In this document: in pieces, positions 29,753 through 39,294 of the stretch
Layout of the letters: every line of letters starts with the position of its first letter
Position numbering within the stretch: the stretch's first letter is position 1
Source of the DNA: Mycobacterium lehmannii
Lineage (GTDB): Bacteria; Actinomycetota; Actinomycetes; Mycobacteriales; Mycobacteriaceae
NCBI RefSeq assembly: GCF_002245535.1
Contig: NZ_NKCN01000004.1
Span: forward strand, 204,179-268,178
Direction of reading: 5' to 3'
DNA length: 64,000 nt
Notes under the pieces: model-generated
Seen by the model: only the letters and a program-made list of their open reading frames with translations
What the model was told of the DNA's origin: nothing
Database searches by the model: none
Made by a program: the position numbers and the translations under genes

Positions 29753-31266
29753 GGCAGGGGTCCTTGTGCCTCGATGGCGCGAGCCAACTCCTCGCGGTCG
29801 TCGAAAGGTCGGGTGACCCCGGCGCCGGTCTGCCCTGCCTCGTGGCCCTTGCCCGCGACGAGCACGACATCCCCCGGTCGCGCCCACGCCACGGCGTGCT
29901 CGATCGCGGCGCGGCGATCACCGATCTCGACGACCTCCGCACGGCCCACCGCGCCGGCCACGATCGCCGCGCGGATCTCGGCGGGGTCCTCGTCGCGCGG
30001 GTTGTCGTCGGTCACGACCACCAGATCGGCCAGTTCGGAGGCGACGCGGCCCATCGGGCCCCGCTTGCCGGGATCGCGGTTACCGCCCGCCCCGAACACG
30101 ACCGCCAGTCGGCCGTCGGTGTCTGCCCGCAACGTCTCCAGCACGGCCTGCAGGGCACCGGGCTTGTGCGCGTAGTCGACCACCGCCAGGAAGTCCTGCC
30201 CGCGCTCGACGGGCTCCATCCGCCCCGGCACCGTCGCGGTGCGCAGACCGGGCACGGCTTGTTCGGGTGACACCCCGACCGCGTCGAGCAGCGCGATCGC
30301 GAGCAGGCAGTTGGCCACGTTGTAACGTCCCGGCAGCCCGATCTGCAGGTGGTGGTGCACACCCGCCGGGTCCACCGCGAAGAACTCCTGTGCGTTGCGG
30401 CCGACCGTTCGGATGTCCTCGATAGTCCAGTCGGCGACCCGGCCGGTCGCGCTGACCGTCACGGGCTCGCGCGCCAACCTGGCCATCTCCCGACCTGCGT
30501 CGTCGTCGACGCAGAGCACGGAAAGCTCTGCGCGGTTGGCAGATTCGGGAGCGAACAGTCGCGCCTTGGCCTCGAAGTAGTCCCGCATCGTCGGGTGGAA
30601 GTCGAGATGGTCACGCGACAGGTTGGTGAACCCGCCGACCGCAAAATGCACACCGTCGACGCGGCCGAGGGTGAGCGCGTGGCTCGACACCTCCATCACG
30701 ACGGTGTCGACGCCCTGCTCGACCATCACCGCGAGCAGAGCCTGCAGGTCCGGCGCCTCGGGCGTGGTGAGGACGCTGGCCTGATCGCGGCCGTCGATCC
30801 GGATGCCGACGGTGCCGACCAGTCCGGCCGCCCGCTCAGCCGACCGCAGCCCGGCCTCCACCAGATAGGTGGTGGTGGTCTTGCCGGAGGTGCCGGTGAC
30901 GCCGATGACCCGCAGCCGCTCGGACGGCCGGCCGTACACCTCGGCGGCCACCGCGCCGAGCACCGACCGCGGATCCGGGTGGACCACGACCGGGATCTCC
31001 ACATCGGGCCCCAACATCGCCAGCCCGTCGGGGTCGGTGAGGATCGCTGCCGCACCGCGAGCGACCGCCTCGGCGGCGTAGCGGGCGCCGTGCGACGACG
31101 CCCCCGGCAGCGCCGCGAACAGGTCACCCGGTTCGACGTCCCCGCTGCGCAACGTGACGCCGGTGACGCGGACCTCCGGTACGGCACCGCCCGCGGGCAC
31201 CGCCTGGACCTGCCCGGCCAGCGGTCCAAGCGCCGCGCCGGCGGGATGGCTGGGTCGCAGGTTCAT
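29749..31266 (-). CDS. murE: UDP-MurNAc-tripeptide synthetase MurE (meso-DAP-adding)
   Basis: A Mur ligase of 505 residues. Motifs: [33 protein letters not shown] (ATP loop), [25 protein letters not shown] and [15 protein letters not shown]. The DNPR tetrapeptide in [13 protein letters not shown] is the diagnostic for meso-diaminopimelate rather than lysine, as expected in mycobacteria. Only 66 bp separate it from pbpB; in M. tuberculosis (recalled) Rv2159c-Rv2162c intervene here. Confidence 0.98.
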   Translation of the reverse strand: MNLRPSHPAGAALGPLAGQVQAVPAGGAVPEVRVTGVTLRSGDVEPGDLFAALPGASSHGARYAAEAVARGAAAILTDPDGLAMLGPDVEIPVVVHPDPRSVLGAVAAEVYGRPSERLRVIGVTGTSGKTTTTYLVEAGLRSAERAAGLVGTVGIRIDGRDQASVLTTPEAPDLQALLAVMVEQGVDTVVMEVSSHALTLGRVDGVHFAVGGFTNLSRDHLDFHPTMRDYFEAKARLFAPESANRAELSVLCVDDDAGREMARLAREPVTVSATGRVADWTIEDIRTVGRNAQEFFAVDPAGVHHHLQIGLPGRYNVANCLLAIALLDAVGVSPEQAVPGLRTATVPGRMEPVERGQDFLAVVDYAHKPGALQAVLETLRADTDGRLAVVFGAGGNRDPGKRGPMGRVASELADLVVVTDDNPRDEDPAEIRAAIVAGAVGRAEVVEIGDRRAAIEHAVAWARPGDVVLVAGKGHEAGQTGAGVTRPFDDREELARAIEAQGPLP

Positions 31267-31332
31267 GGCGTTGACACAGTACCCAGTCGCGCTGGCGGCC
31301 CCCGCGACATATCGGGGCCGTCGGCATCTTCG

Positions 31333-33240
31333 TCAGTCGGCTACCAGGGTCAACCGCGACTCGGGATCCGGCGACAGCGGCACGTTCTCGCGCTGCAGCA
31401 GCCAGGAGGCGATGTTGTGGAACAGCGGCGCCGACGTGGTGCCCGGCTGGCCGTCGGCCGTGCGCTGCGGGTGGTCCATCATGATGGCCACGACGTAGCG
31501 CGGGTCGTCGGTGGTGGCAATGCCTGCGAACGTGATCCAGTAGACGTCGCTGTAGTAGCAGCCACAGGCCGGGTTGATCTGCTGTGCGGTTCCGGTCTTC
31601 CCGGAGATCTGGTAGCCCTCGACCGCCGCCTGCGAACCCGTGCCCTGCTGCACCCCTGTCGGGTCGCGCTGCACCGTGGCCCGCAACATCTGCCGCACGG
31701 TCTCGGCCGTTTCCGGCGACACCACCCGAACGCCCTCGGGGCGAGGCTCGTCGGTGCGGGTGCCGTCGGAGGCGATGGTGGTCTTGACGATGCGCGGCGG
31801 GACGCGCACACCGTCGTTGGCGATGGTCTGATACATGCCCGCCATCTGCAGCAGGGTCATCGAAAGGCCCTGTCCGATGGGCAGGTTGGCGAATGTGCTG
31901 CCCGACCACTGGTCGATCGGCGGGACCAGGCCCGCGCTCTCACCCGGCAGGCCCACTCCGGTGCGCTGCCCGAGGCCGAACTTGCGGACCATCTCGAAGA
32001 AGCGCTCAGGACCGAGGCGCTGCGCCAGCATCAGCGTGCCGACGTTGGAGGACTTACCGAAGATGCCCGTTGTGGTGTACGGCATCGTCCCGTGCTCCCA
32101 GGCGTCCCCGACCGTGACCCCACCCATGTGGATCGACCCCGGCACCTGCAGCACCTCGTCGGGATGTGACAACCCGTACTCGATGACCGATGCGGCGGTG
32201 ACGATCTTGTTGACCGAACCCGGTTCATACGGCGAGGACACCGCGGGGTTGCCCAGCTGGCGGTGCTCCTGCCTGCCGATGTCCTGGCTCGGGTCGAACG
32301 TGTTGTCGTTCGCCATCGCCAGCACCTCAGCGGATTTCGCGTCGAGGACGACCGCGGAGACGTTCTTGGCGCCGGACAGGTTCTTGGCCTGCTGCACCTG
32401 CTGCTGGACGTAGAACTGGATGTCGTCGTCGATGGTCAGCATGACCGTGGAACCGTCGACCGCGTCGTGGCGGTTGCGGTAACTACCCGGGATGACCACG
32501 CCGTCGGACCCGCGGTCGTAGGTGATCGACCCGTCGGTGCCCGCCAGTACGGCATCGAGCGAATCCTCTAGTCCCAGAAGGCCGTGCCCATCCCAGTCGA
32601 TACCGCCGACGATGTTGGCCGCCAGCGAGCCGCCTGGATACTGGCGCAGGTCTTGGCGCTCCGAACCGACCTCGGGGAACTTCTTGGTGATCGCCTCGGC
32701 GATGGCGGGATCGACCGCACGGGCGAGATAGACGAACGTCTCGTTGCTCTTGAGCTTCTTGAGGACGGTGGCCGAGTCCGGCTTGTTGTTCAGCCGCAAC
32801 GCCACCTCGGCGGCGATGTCGCGAAGCCTGCGGTCGGGTTCGGGCGCCTCGGTGCTTTTCGCCCTGGCCTCCTCCAACTGCTTGCGGACCTTCTGCGGCT
32901 GGAAGGTCAGCGCGCGCGCCTCGATGGTGAAGGCCAGCTTGTCGTTGTTGCGGTCGACGATCGCCCCGCGAACGGCCTTGTCGACGTCGGTGACCTTGAG
33001 CTGGCTGGCCGCCTCGGCCCGCAATCCGTCGGCGCGGGGCACCTGGAGATGGAACAGCTGCCCCGCCGCGACGATCAGGACGAGGAAGATCGCCGCGTTG
33101 CCCACGCGATGCCGGAACACGAAAGAGGCACTGCGCAGCCCGGTTTCAGTGATCGGAGCGCGCGTCCGCCGCGCTTTGGCCGAGCGCTCCTGAGGGCCGG
33201 CGGCCGGTGCGGCCTTGCGGGGCCGACGCTCGCGGCTCAT
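31333..33240 (-). CDS. pbpB: Septal transpeptidase PbpB (FtsI/PBP3)
   Basis: A class B penicillin-binding protein of 635 residues. A basic cytoplasmic tail (1-45) is followed by one transmembrane helix (about 48-66), a pedestal domain (RGAIVDRNNDKLAFT) and the transpeptidase domain. Active-site motifs are SVNK (SxxK, Ser near 342) in PYEPGSVNKIVTA, the SSN motif in FGKSSNVGT, and SGKTGTAQQ. It crosslinks septal peptidoglycan with FtsW. The ATG overlaps the FtsL-like stop by 4 bp. Confidence 0.97.
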   Translation of the reverse strand: MSRERRPRKAAPAAGPQERSAKARRTRAPITETGLRSASFVFRHRVGNAAIFLVLIVAAGQLFHLQVPRADGLRAEAASQLKVTDVDKAVRGAIVDRNNDKLAFTIEARALTFQPQKVRKQLEEARAKSTEAPEPDRRLRDIAAEVALRLNNKPDSATVLKKLKSNETFVYLARAVDPAIAEAITKKFPEVGSERQDLRQYPGGSLAANIVGGIDWDGHGLLGLEDSLDAVLAGTDGSITYDRGSDGVVIPGSYRNRHDAVDGSTVMLTIDDDIQFYVQQQVQQAKNLSGAKNVSAVVLDAKSAEVLAMANDNTFDPSQDIGRQEHRQLGNPAVSSPYEPGSVNKIVTAASVIEYGLSHPDEVLQVPGSIHMGGVTVGDAWEHGTMPYTTTGIFGKSSNVGTLMLAQRLGPERFFEMVRKFGLGQRTGVGLPGESAGLVPPIDQWSGSTFANLPIGQGLSMTLLQMAGMYQTIANDGVRVPPRIVKTTIASDGTRTDEPRPEGVRVVSPETAETVRQMLRATVQRDPTGVQQGTGSQAAVEGYQISGKTGTAQQINPACGCYYSDVYWITFAGIATTDDPRYVVAIMMDHPQRTADGQPGTTSAPLFHNIASWLLQRENVPLSPDPESRLTLVAD

Positions 33241-34307
33241 GCGCCGGGACCCGCCGGAGGAACGACCGCGGGGGGCACGACCGCGGGAGGCACGACCGCC
33301 GGGCTGAACTGTTCGGCGCCGGGCACGGGACCCGGCAGCACCTGCGGGTTCGGGATGTGCAGGGCGTCGGTCGGGGCCATCGGCGCCGCCGGCGGGACCA
33401 TCGGCCCCGGTGCGGCACCGGGCACCGGCGGCTGACCCGGGAGCGCCTGCGGCGCCGCCGGGATAGCCTGCGGCACCGCGGCGCCGGGCACATTCGGGGT
33501 GGGCACATTCGGGGTGGGCGCCGTACGCGTCGGCATCCGGACGGTGACCTCGCGGGGATCGACGACCCGCGGCGCGGGCGGCCGCGGACCGGGTGGGGGC
33601 GCCTGCGGGGTCGCGTCGGGCAGCGGTGTGTTCAGCGGCGGTGGCGGAACGCCCTCCGCCGGCTTGGGTGTGCCGACCACCACCCAGTTACCGGCCGGGT
33701 CCTGTACGAGGTGTGCGGTGTCGCGGGACGGGATCATCCCGAGCTCGCGTGCCGCTTCTGCCAACGCCGGGGCGGCCTGCGCCTCGAGCACGTCGCGCTC
33801 GAGCGCTTCCTTCTGTTGCAGCAGAGCCTGATTCGTCTCGCGAGCGTTGCCCAGTTGATAGGACCGCTCGGCGGCGTCGGTGGACAGCCACAGCGTCGTG
33901 CCCAGGCCCACTCCCAGCGCGCCGATCACCAGCACCACGAACGGCACCCTGGCCACCAGCGCCCGCGGGCTGAGCTCCACCGAGGCCAGTTTGACGATGA
34001 TGCGCTGGCGTAATGGTGTCCGAACGACCTTTGGCGCCTTGGCCTTCCGCGCCTTGGCACGCGCCTTGGCCTGGCTGGCGTTCTTGGGCCTGCTCGGTGC
34101 GCCGGTCGGGCGCGGGATGGGGTTGGTCTGCGGCGCTGAGCGCTGCGGTCGCTGCTCGCGGGTCGGCTTGCGGCGCGCCTGCGCGTCGGCTGAGCGCCGC
34201 TGAGCGCCGGTGCGCCGTCGTTCGTCGGCGCTGCGCACCGCTTTTGCCCGCTTGGCCGGCTTGGCCGGTTTGCGCTGTTTGGTCTGCTTGGCCTGCTTGG
34301 CGTTCAC
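33237..34307 (-). CDS. FtsL-like, proline-rich bitopic division protein (Rv2164c-like)
   Basis: A protein of 356 residues in the ftsL position between rsmH and pbpB. It has a strongly basic, Lys/Arg/Gln-rich cytoplasmic region (1-115), one transmembrane helix (about 121-143), a short coiled-coil segment ([25 protein letters not shown] split at Q-rich heptads), a [15 protein letters not shown] motif typical of FtsL/DivIC, and an extracytoplasmic Pro-rich tail with repeats [10 protein letters not shown] and [15 protein letters not shown]. The GTG start overlaps the rsmH TGA by 4 bp. Confidence 0.88.
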   Translation of the reverse strand: MNAKQAKQTKQRKPAKPAKRAKAVRSADERRRTGAQRRSADAQARRKPTREQRPQRSAPQTNPIPRPTGAPSRPKNASQAKARAKARKAKAPKVVRTPLRQRIIVKLASVELSPRALVARVPFVVLVIGALGVGLGTTLWLSTDAAERSYQLGNARETNQALLQQKEALERDVLEAQAAPALAEAARELGMIPSRDTAHLVQDPAGNWVVVGTPKPAEGVPPPPLNTPLPDATPQAPPPGPRPPAPRVVDPREVTVRMPTRTAPTPNVPTPNVPGAAVPQAIPAAPQALPGQPPVPGAAPGPMVPPAAPMAPTDALHIPNPQVLPGPVPGAEQFSPAVVPPAVVPPAVVPPAGPGA

Positions 34308-35464
34308 CTGGGTGCCCCCACCTTCTCCAGTGCTCGTAGCCGCACAGGTGCGCTACGCGGGTTCCGTTCGATCTCCTCGGGAGCTGCACGCTCGGCACCG
34401 CGAGTCAGTGCGACGAACTCCGGCTCGTGACCCGGCAGTTCCACCGGTAAGCCGGGCGGCGTCCTGGACGCCGTTGCGGAGGCGAAGGCCGCCTTGACGA
34501 TGCGGTCCTCCAGGGACTGGTAGGCCATCACGACGATGCGGCCGCCGGGAGCCAGAGCGTTCAGCGCCGCAGGCAACGCCTCGCGCAGCGAGTCCAATTC
34601 TCCGTTGACCGCGATGCGAAGCGCTTGAAATGTGCGCTTCGCCGGGTGGCCACCGGTTCGGCGCGCCGGCGCGGGAATCGCCTGGTACAGCAGCTCGACG
34701 AGTTCCCCGGTGGTTCGGAACGGCTGGCGGGCGCGCCTGCGGATGAGCTGGGCGGCGATCCGGCTCGCGAAACGTTCCTCGCCGAACTCGCGCAGAAGCC
34801 GGGTCAGCGATTTCTGGTCGTAGGTGTTCACCACCTCGGCGGCGGTCAGTTCCGCGTCGGGATCCATCCGCATGTCCAGTGGCGCGTCGGCGGCGTAGGA
34901 GAAGCCGCGTTCGGTGCGGTCGAGCTGCATCGAGGACACGCCGAGGTCGAACAGGATTCCATCGGCATGGCTGGCCCGGTAGCGGTCGTCGCCAAGCACC
35001 CTGCCGATGCCGTCGTACCGCGTGCGGACCAGCATCACCCGGTCACCGAACCGCGACAGGCGCTCGCCGGCGATCCACAACGCGTTGGGGTCGCGGTCCA
35101 AGCCGATCAGCCGCAGACCGGGCAGTTCGGTCAGGAAGCGCTCCGCATGCCCGCCGGCTCCGAGGGTGGCATCGACGAGCACCGCACCCTCACCGTCGGA
35201 ACCGCGCCGTGTCAGTGCGGGTGTGAGCAGCTCGACGCAGCGGTCCAGCAGGACCGGCACATGTCCGTGGTCGCCGCTGCGCCGTGCCATCGCCCTGTCT
35301 CCCTCGCCTCCACCCGAAATCCCTGCACCGGGGTCCCTGTCCGAGAGCGCGGACCTGACGTCGGGGAAGTACGCCAGGGCCGGTTCGGGCAGAGGCCGCG
35401 ATGCACGGACTGGATGCCTGTGCCGGTCGACCGCCGAATCAGATGATGTCGTGCAGAGCTTCAT
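34304..35464 (-). CDS. rsmH: 16S rRNA (cytosine(1402)-N4)-methyltransferase RsmH (MraW)
   Basis: A SAM-dependent methyltransferase of up to 386 residues acting on C1402 of 16S rRNA. Motifs: [28 protein letters not shown] (SAM site), [40 protein letters not shown] and [11 protein letters not shown]. The ATG at 35464 overlaps the end of mraZ by 26 bp. An ATG at 35290, with AGGGAG 9 nt upstream, is an attractive internal start. I kept the longer form because [10 protein letters not shown] in the leader resembles the recalled M. tuberculosis leader. Confidence 0.93.
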   Translation of the reverse strand: MKLCTTSSDSAVDRHRHPVRASRPLPEPALAYFPDVRSALSDRDPGAGISGGGEGDRAMARRSGDHGHVPVLLDRCVELLTPALTRRGSDGEGAVLVDATLGAGGHAERFLTELPGLRLIGLDRDPNALWIAGERLSRFGDRVMLVRTRYDGIGRVLGDDRYRASHADGILFDLGVSSMQLDRTERGFSYAADAPLDMRMDPDAELTAAEVVNTYDQKSLTRLLREFGEERFASRIAAQLIRRRARQPFRTTGELVELLYQAIPAPARRTGGHPAKRTFQALRIAVNGELDSLREALPAALNALAPGGRIVVMAYQSLEDRIVKAAFASATASRTPPGLPVELPGHEPEFVALTRGAERAAPEEIERNPRSAPVRLRALEKVGAPR

Positions 35465-35870
35465 CGGTGGCCGCGGAGAAGTTTTCTTCGTGGGTCTGCT
35501 GGTACTCCTGCCATGCGGTGGAGTCCCAGATTTCCAGGTAGTCGACCGATCCGATCACCACGCAGTCCTTCGAGAGGTTCGCGTAGCGGCGGTGATCAGC
35601 TGACAGCGTGATTCGGCCTTGTGCGTCGGGATGCTGTTCGTCGGTGGCCGCGGCCAGGTTCCGCAGGAATGCGCGTGCTTCCGGGTTGCTACGCGATGCC
35701 TGCGACGCCCGTCGGGCCAGCTTCTCGAACTCGGCGCGCGGGTAGACGGCAAGGCTGTGATCTTGGCTTTTGGTGACCATCAACCCTCCTGCCAGCGCGT
35801 CGCGGAACTTGGCGGGCAGCGTGAGCCGCCCCTTGTCGTCGAGCTTCGGCGTGTAGGTGCCGAGAAACAT
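35439..35870 (-). CDS. mraZ: Transcriptional regulator MraZ
   Basis: A protein of 143 residues with two SpoVT/AbrB-like half domains: [21 protein letters not shown] (N half, about 5-25) and [16 protein letters not shown] (C half, about 80-95). MraZ forms a ring-shaped oligomer and binds GTGG repeats in its own promoter, controlling the dcw operon. A matching array lies 50-80 bp upstream of the ATG at 35870. First gene of the operon. Confidence 0.97.
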   Translation of the reverse strand: MFLGTYTPKLDDKGRLTLPAKFRDALAGGLMVTKSQDHSLAVYPRAEFEKLARRASQASRSNPEARAFLRNLAAATDEQHPDAQGRITLSADHRRYANLSKDCVVIGSVDYLEIWDSTAWQEYQQTHEENFSAATDEALHDII

Positions 35871-35919
35871 CTCGCCACCTCCCTGCCGATCAACAGAGCC
35901 CCGGTCGCTCCGTTGTCCG

Positions 35920-35950
35920 CCACTTTACCCCACAATCCCCCACCATCCAC
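35920..35950 (-). promoter_or_regulatory. MraZ box: three GTGG repeats at exact 10-bp spacing plus a fourth
   Basis: On the minus strand GTGG occurs with plus-strand coordinates 35920-35923, 35930-35933 and 35940-35943, one helical turn apart, and once more at 35947-35950. GTGGG-N5 repeats before mraZ are the known MraZ operator. TAAAGT (35922-35927) overlaps the proximal repeat and could be the -10, which would make binding directly repressive. Confidence 0.75.
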
Positions 35951-36116
35951 CATTTGCGCGTCAATTTTCCTGGTGAGTCCCCACCCCTCGCCCCACAGCC
36001 GACGTGGCGAGGGCGACAACGTCCCGGCGTCGAGCGCAATGGTGAAGAAAAGCGCAGGTGGACGCGGCGCGGGAGGCGGTGGGGTGAAGTGGGGGCGGTC
36101 AGCAGTCGGACACACG

Positions 36117-36148
36117 AAAAAGGGGCAGCCCGCGGTGCGGGCTACCCC
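36117..36148 (-). terminator. Intrinsic terminator after the DUF3040 gene
   Basis: On the minus strand a 12-bp stem with one mismatch (plus-strand arms 36122-36133 and 36137-36148, 3-nt loop) is followed by five T (36117-36121). It starts 17 nt past the DUF3040 stop and insulates the dcw promoter region from upstream transcription. Confidence 0.85.
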
Positions 36149-36164
36149 TGTGTCGCGTCAGCGC

Positions 36165-36569
36165 CTATTCGTCGAAGCGGCGACGGAAGCGATCCTCCAT
36201 GCGGCTGGCAAACGATCCACCCGAACCCTTGCCCCGCTTCTGCCGGGGAGCGCCCGGTTCGGCGACCGAACGGTCGCGTCCACCGGGGACGCGCGGGCCG
36301 GTGATCGCGAACACCACACCGCCGAACATCACGATGAACCCGAGTACCGAGAGCACCGGGAAGCCACCGATCTGGGTGGCAGGTATCGCGACACCGGACA
36401 CCAGCATGGCGAGGCCGAGCACGAAGAGCGCGGCACCCTGCAGGCGGCGCCGGGTCGAGGGTGCGCGCAGGGTTCCGCCTCGGACACTCGAAGCGAACTT
36501 CGGGTCCTCGGCATAGAGCGCGCTCTCGATCTGGTCGAGCATGCGCTGCTCATGATCGGAGAGTGGCAT
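36165..36569 (-). CDS. DUF3040 family membrane protein (Rv2169c-like)
   Basis: A protein of 134 residues. MPLSDHEQRMLDQIESALYAEDPKFA is the DUF3040 signature (seen as MPLSDHEQRMLDQIE then SALYAEDPKFA). Two transmembrane helices follow (about 43-63 and 67-88), then a basic tail rich in Arg/Lys (RQKRGKGSGGSFASRMEDRFRRRF). I chose the ATG at 36569 because GAGGGAGGG precedes it. Family function unknown; the linkage to mraZ is conserved in mycobacteria. Confidence 0.9.
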   Translation of the reverse strand: MPLSDHEQRMLDQIESALYAEDPKFASSVRGGTLRAPSTRRRLQGAALFVLGLAMLVSGVAIPATQIGGFPVLSVLGFIVMFGGVVFAITGPRVPGGRDRSVAEPGAPRQKRGKGSGGSFASRMEDRFRRRFDE

Positions 36570-36753
36570 TCGTCCCTCCCTCGGAACCCAGGGGCCCACC
36601 GTGGCCATCTCATTGTTCAAAGTCATGTGTGCCCGCGTTCACGGGCATCTAACAGTCATGATACGAGGTCGATCTGAGCCGTACCACCTTGTTCGACGCC
36701 CGATTGTATGACGGACGCCGCCGCGTGGGAGGCGCAGGCGGATCCACTCGATA

Positions 36754-37398
36754 ATGGTTGAGACGACACCGCCCCGATACGCGGAGAGGCAGACACAGTT
36801 GGCGACATTTCTCATCGATCTGTCGCCGAGCGATATGCAGCGCCGGCTCGGTGACGCGCTCGCCGTCTACGTCGACGCGATGCGCTATCCGCGCGGCACC
36901 GAGGCACAGCGGGCGTCGATGTGGCTCGAGCACACCCGCAGGCCCGGGTGGAAGGCCGTGGCGGCGGTGACCATCGGCGATTCCGAGGACGCACCCGCCG
37001 GCGAGGCCGAACTGACCTCAGCCCCGATGGTCGGCATCGCCTACGGCTACTGCGGCGCCCCTGACCAGTGGTGGCAGCAGCAGGTGGTGGCCGGGCTGCA
37101 GCGGGTCGGCACCGACCGCAACTCCATCGCTGCGTTGATGACGAGCTACTTCGAGCTCACCGAACTGCACATCCACCCGCGAGCCCAGGGACAGGGGCTC
37201 GGTGAGGCGCTGGCACGCCGACTGCTCTCCGACCGCCAGGAGTCCCACGTGTTGTTGTCGACGCCGGAGATCAACGGTGAGGCGAACCGGGCGTGGCGGC
37301 TGTACCGCAGGCTCGGCTTCACCGACGTCATCCGTGGCTACCATTTCGCGGGCGATCCGCGGGCTTTCGCGATCCTGGGGCGGTCATTGCCGCTGTGA
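36754..37398 (+). CDS. GNAT family N-acetyltransferase (Rv2170-like)
   Basis: A protein of 214 residues. The acetyl-CoA-binding motif A is LHIHPRAQGQGLGEALARRLL (shown by PRAQGQGLGEALA), and motif B has NRAWRLYRRLGFTDVIRGY, where the Tyr is the usual catalytic acid. The N-terminal half (SDMQRRLGDALAVYVDAMRYP) is specific to the mycobacterial subgroup. Substrate not predicted from sequence. It opens the plus-strand run to lppM, with 55 bp between them. Confidence 0.88.
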   Translation: MVETTPPRYAERQTQLATFLIDLSPSDMQRRLGDALAVYVDAMRYPRGTEAQRASMWLEHTRRPGWKAVAAVTIGDSEDAPAGEAELTSAPMVGIAYGYCGAPDQWWQQQVVAGLQRVGTDRNSIAALMTSYFELTELHIHPRAQGQGLGEALARRLLSDRQESHVLLSTPEINGEANRAWRLYRRLGFTDVIRGYHFAGDPRAFAILGRSLPL

Positions 37399-37453
37399 CA
37401 CGGATTTGATGTCACCGACGCCTCGGCTCGGCTCGGTCTGGCACGATGACCAC

Positions 37454-38137
37454 GTGCCGGCCCGCCACCGCAGCAGCAGAACCCGCCTGCTCGCACTCGT
37501 GATGCTGATCCTCGTCGTGCTTCCGACCGCCGTCGGCTGCGTCCGGGTGCGGGCCTCGATCACGGTCTCTCCCGACGACCGGGTGTCCGGTCAGATCGTC
37601 GCGGCGGCAAAGCCGCGGAACGCCGACGACAAGGGCCCGCAGCTGCTGAACAACCTGCCGTTCGCCAACAAGGTGGCGGTCTCGGAGTACAGCCGCGACG
37701 ACTACGTCGGCTCTCAGGCGGTGTTCTCCGACCTCACCTTCGCCGAACTGCCTCAGCTGGCCAACATGAACCGCGACGCCGCCGGCGTCGACCTCTCGTT
37801 GCGCCGGGCGGGTGACCTCGTCATCCTCGAGGGGCGCGCCGACCTCACCTCGCTCAGCGATTCGGAGGCCGACGTGTCGGTGACCGTGTCGTTCCCTGGC
37901 GAAGTCACCTCCACCAACGGTGATCAGGTGTCGGCCGAGATCGTCGAGTGGCAGTTGCGGCCCGGCGTGGTCAGCACCATGAACGCACAAGCCCGCTACA
38001 CCGACCCCAGCGCACGGTCCTTCACCGGTGCCGCGATCTGGCTGGGCCTCGGCTCCTTCGTGGTGGCGGCCATCATCGGAACCCTGGCGTACATGAGCCG
38101 TGACCAATCGCCGAAAGTGGGCGAAGCCCGCGATTAG
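37454..38137 (+). CDS. lppM: LppM family protein
   Basis: A protein of 227 residues from the GTG at 37454, the same length as recalled for M. tuberculosis LppM; an ATG at 37409 is an alternative. The N-terminal signal ends PTAVGCVRVRASITVSPDD: a Cys is present but the lipobox is loose (Ala at -3). The central domain carries VGSQAVFSDLTFAELPQLAN and GRADLTS, and a transmembrane helix lies near the C terminus (about 193-215), so it is anchored at both ends. LppM is linked to phosphatidylinositol mannoside binding and phagocytosis in M. tuberculosis. Confidence 0.92.
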   Translation: MPARHRSSRTRLLALVMLILVVLPTAVGCVRVRASITVSPDDRVSGQIVAAAKPRNADDKGPQLLNNLPFANKVAVSEYSRDDYVGSQAVFSDLTFAELPQLANMNRDAAGVDLSLRRAGDLVILEGRADLTSLSDSEADVSVTVSFPGEVTSTNGDQVSAEIVEWQLRPGVVSTMNAQARYTDPSARSFTGAAIWLGLGSFVVAAIIGTLAYMSRDQSPKVGEARD

Positions 38138-38182
38138 CGCAGGCTCTACGCTGAAGGCGTTCGGGGCAGGGTGGTCGCATAG

Positions 38183-39292
<1,110 letters not shown>

Positions 39293-39294
39293 CG

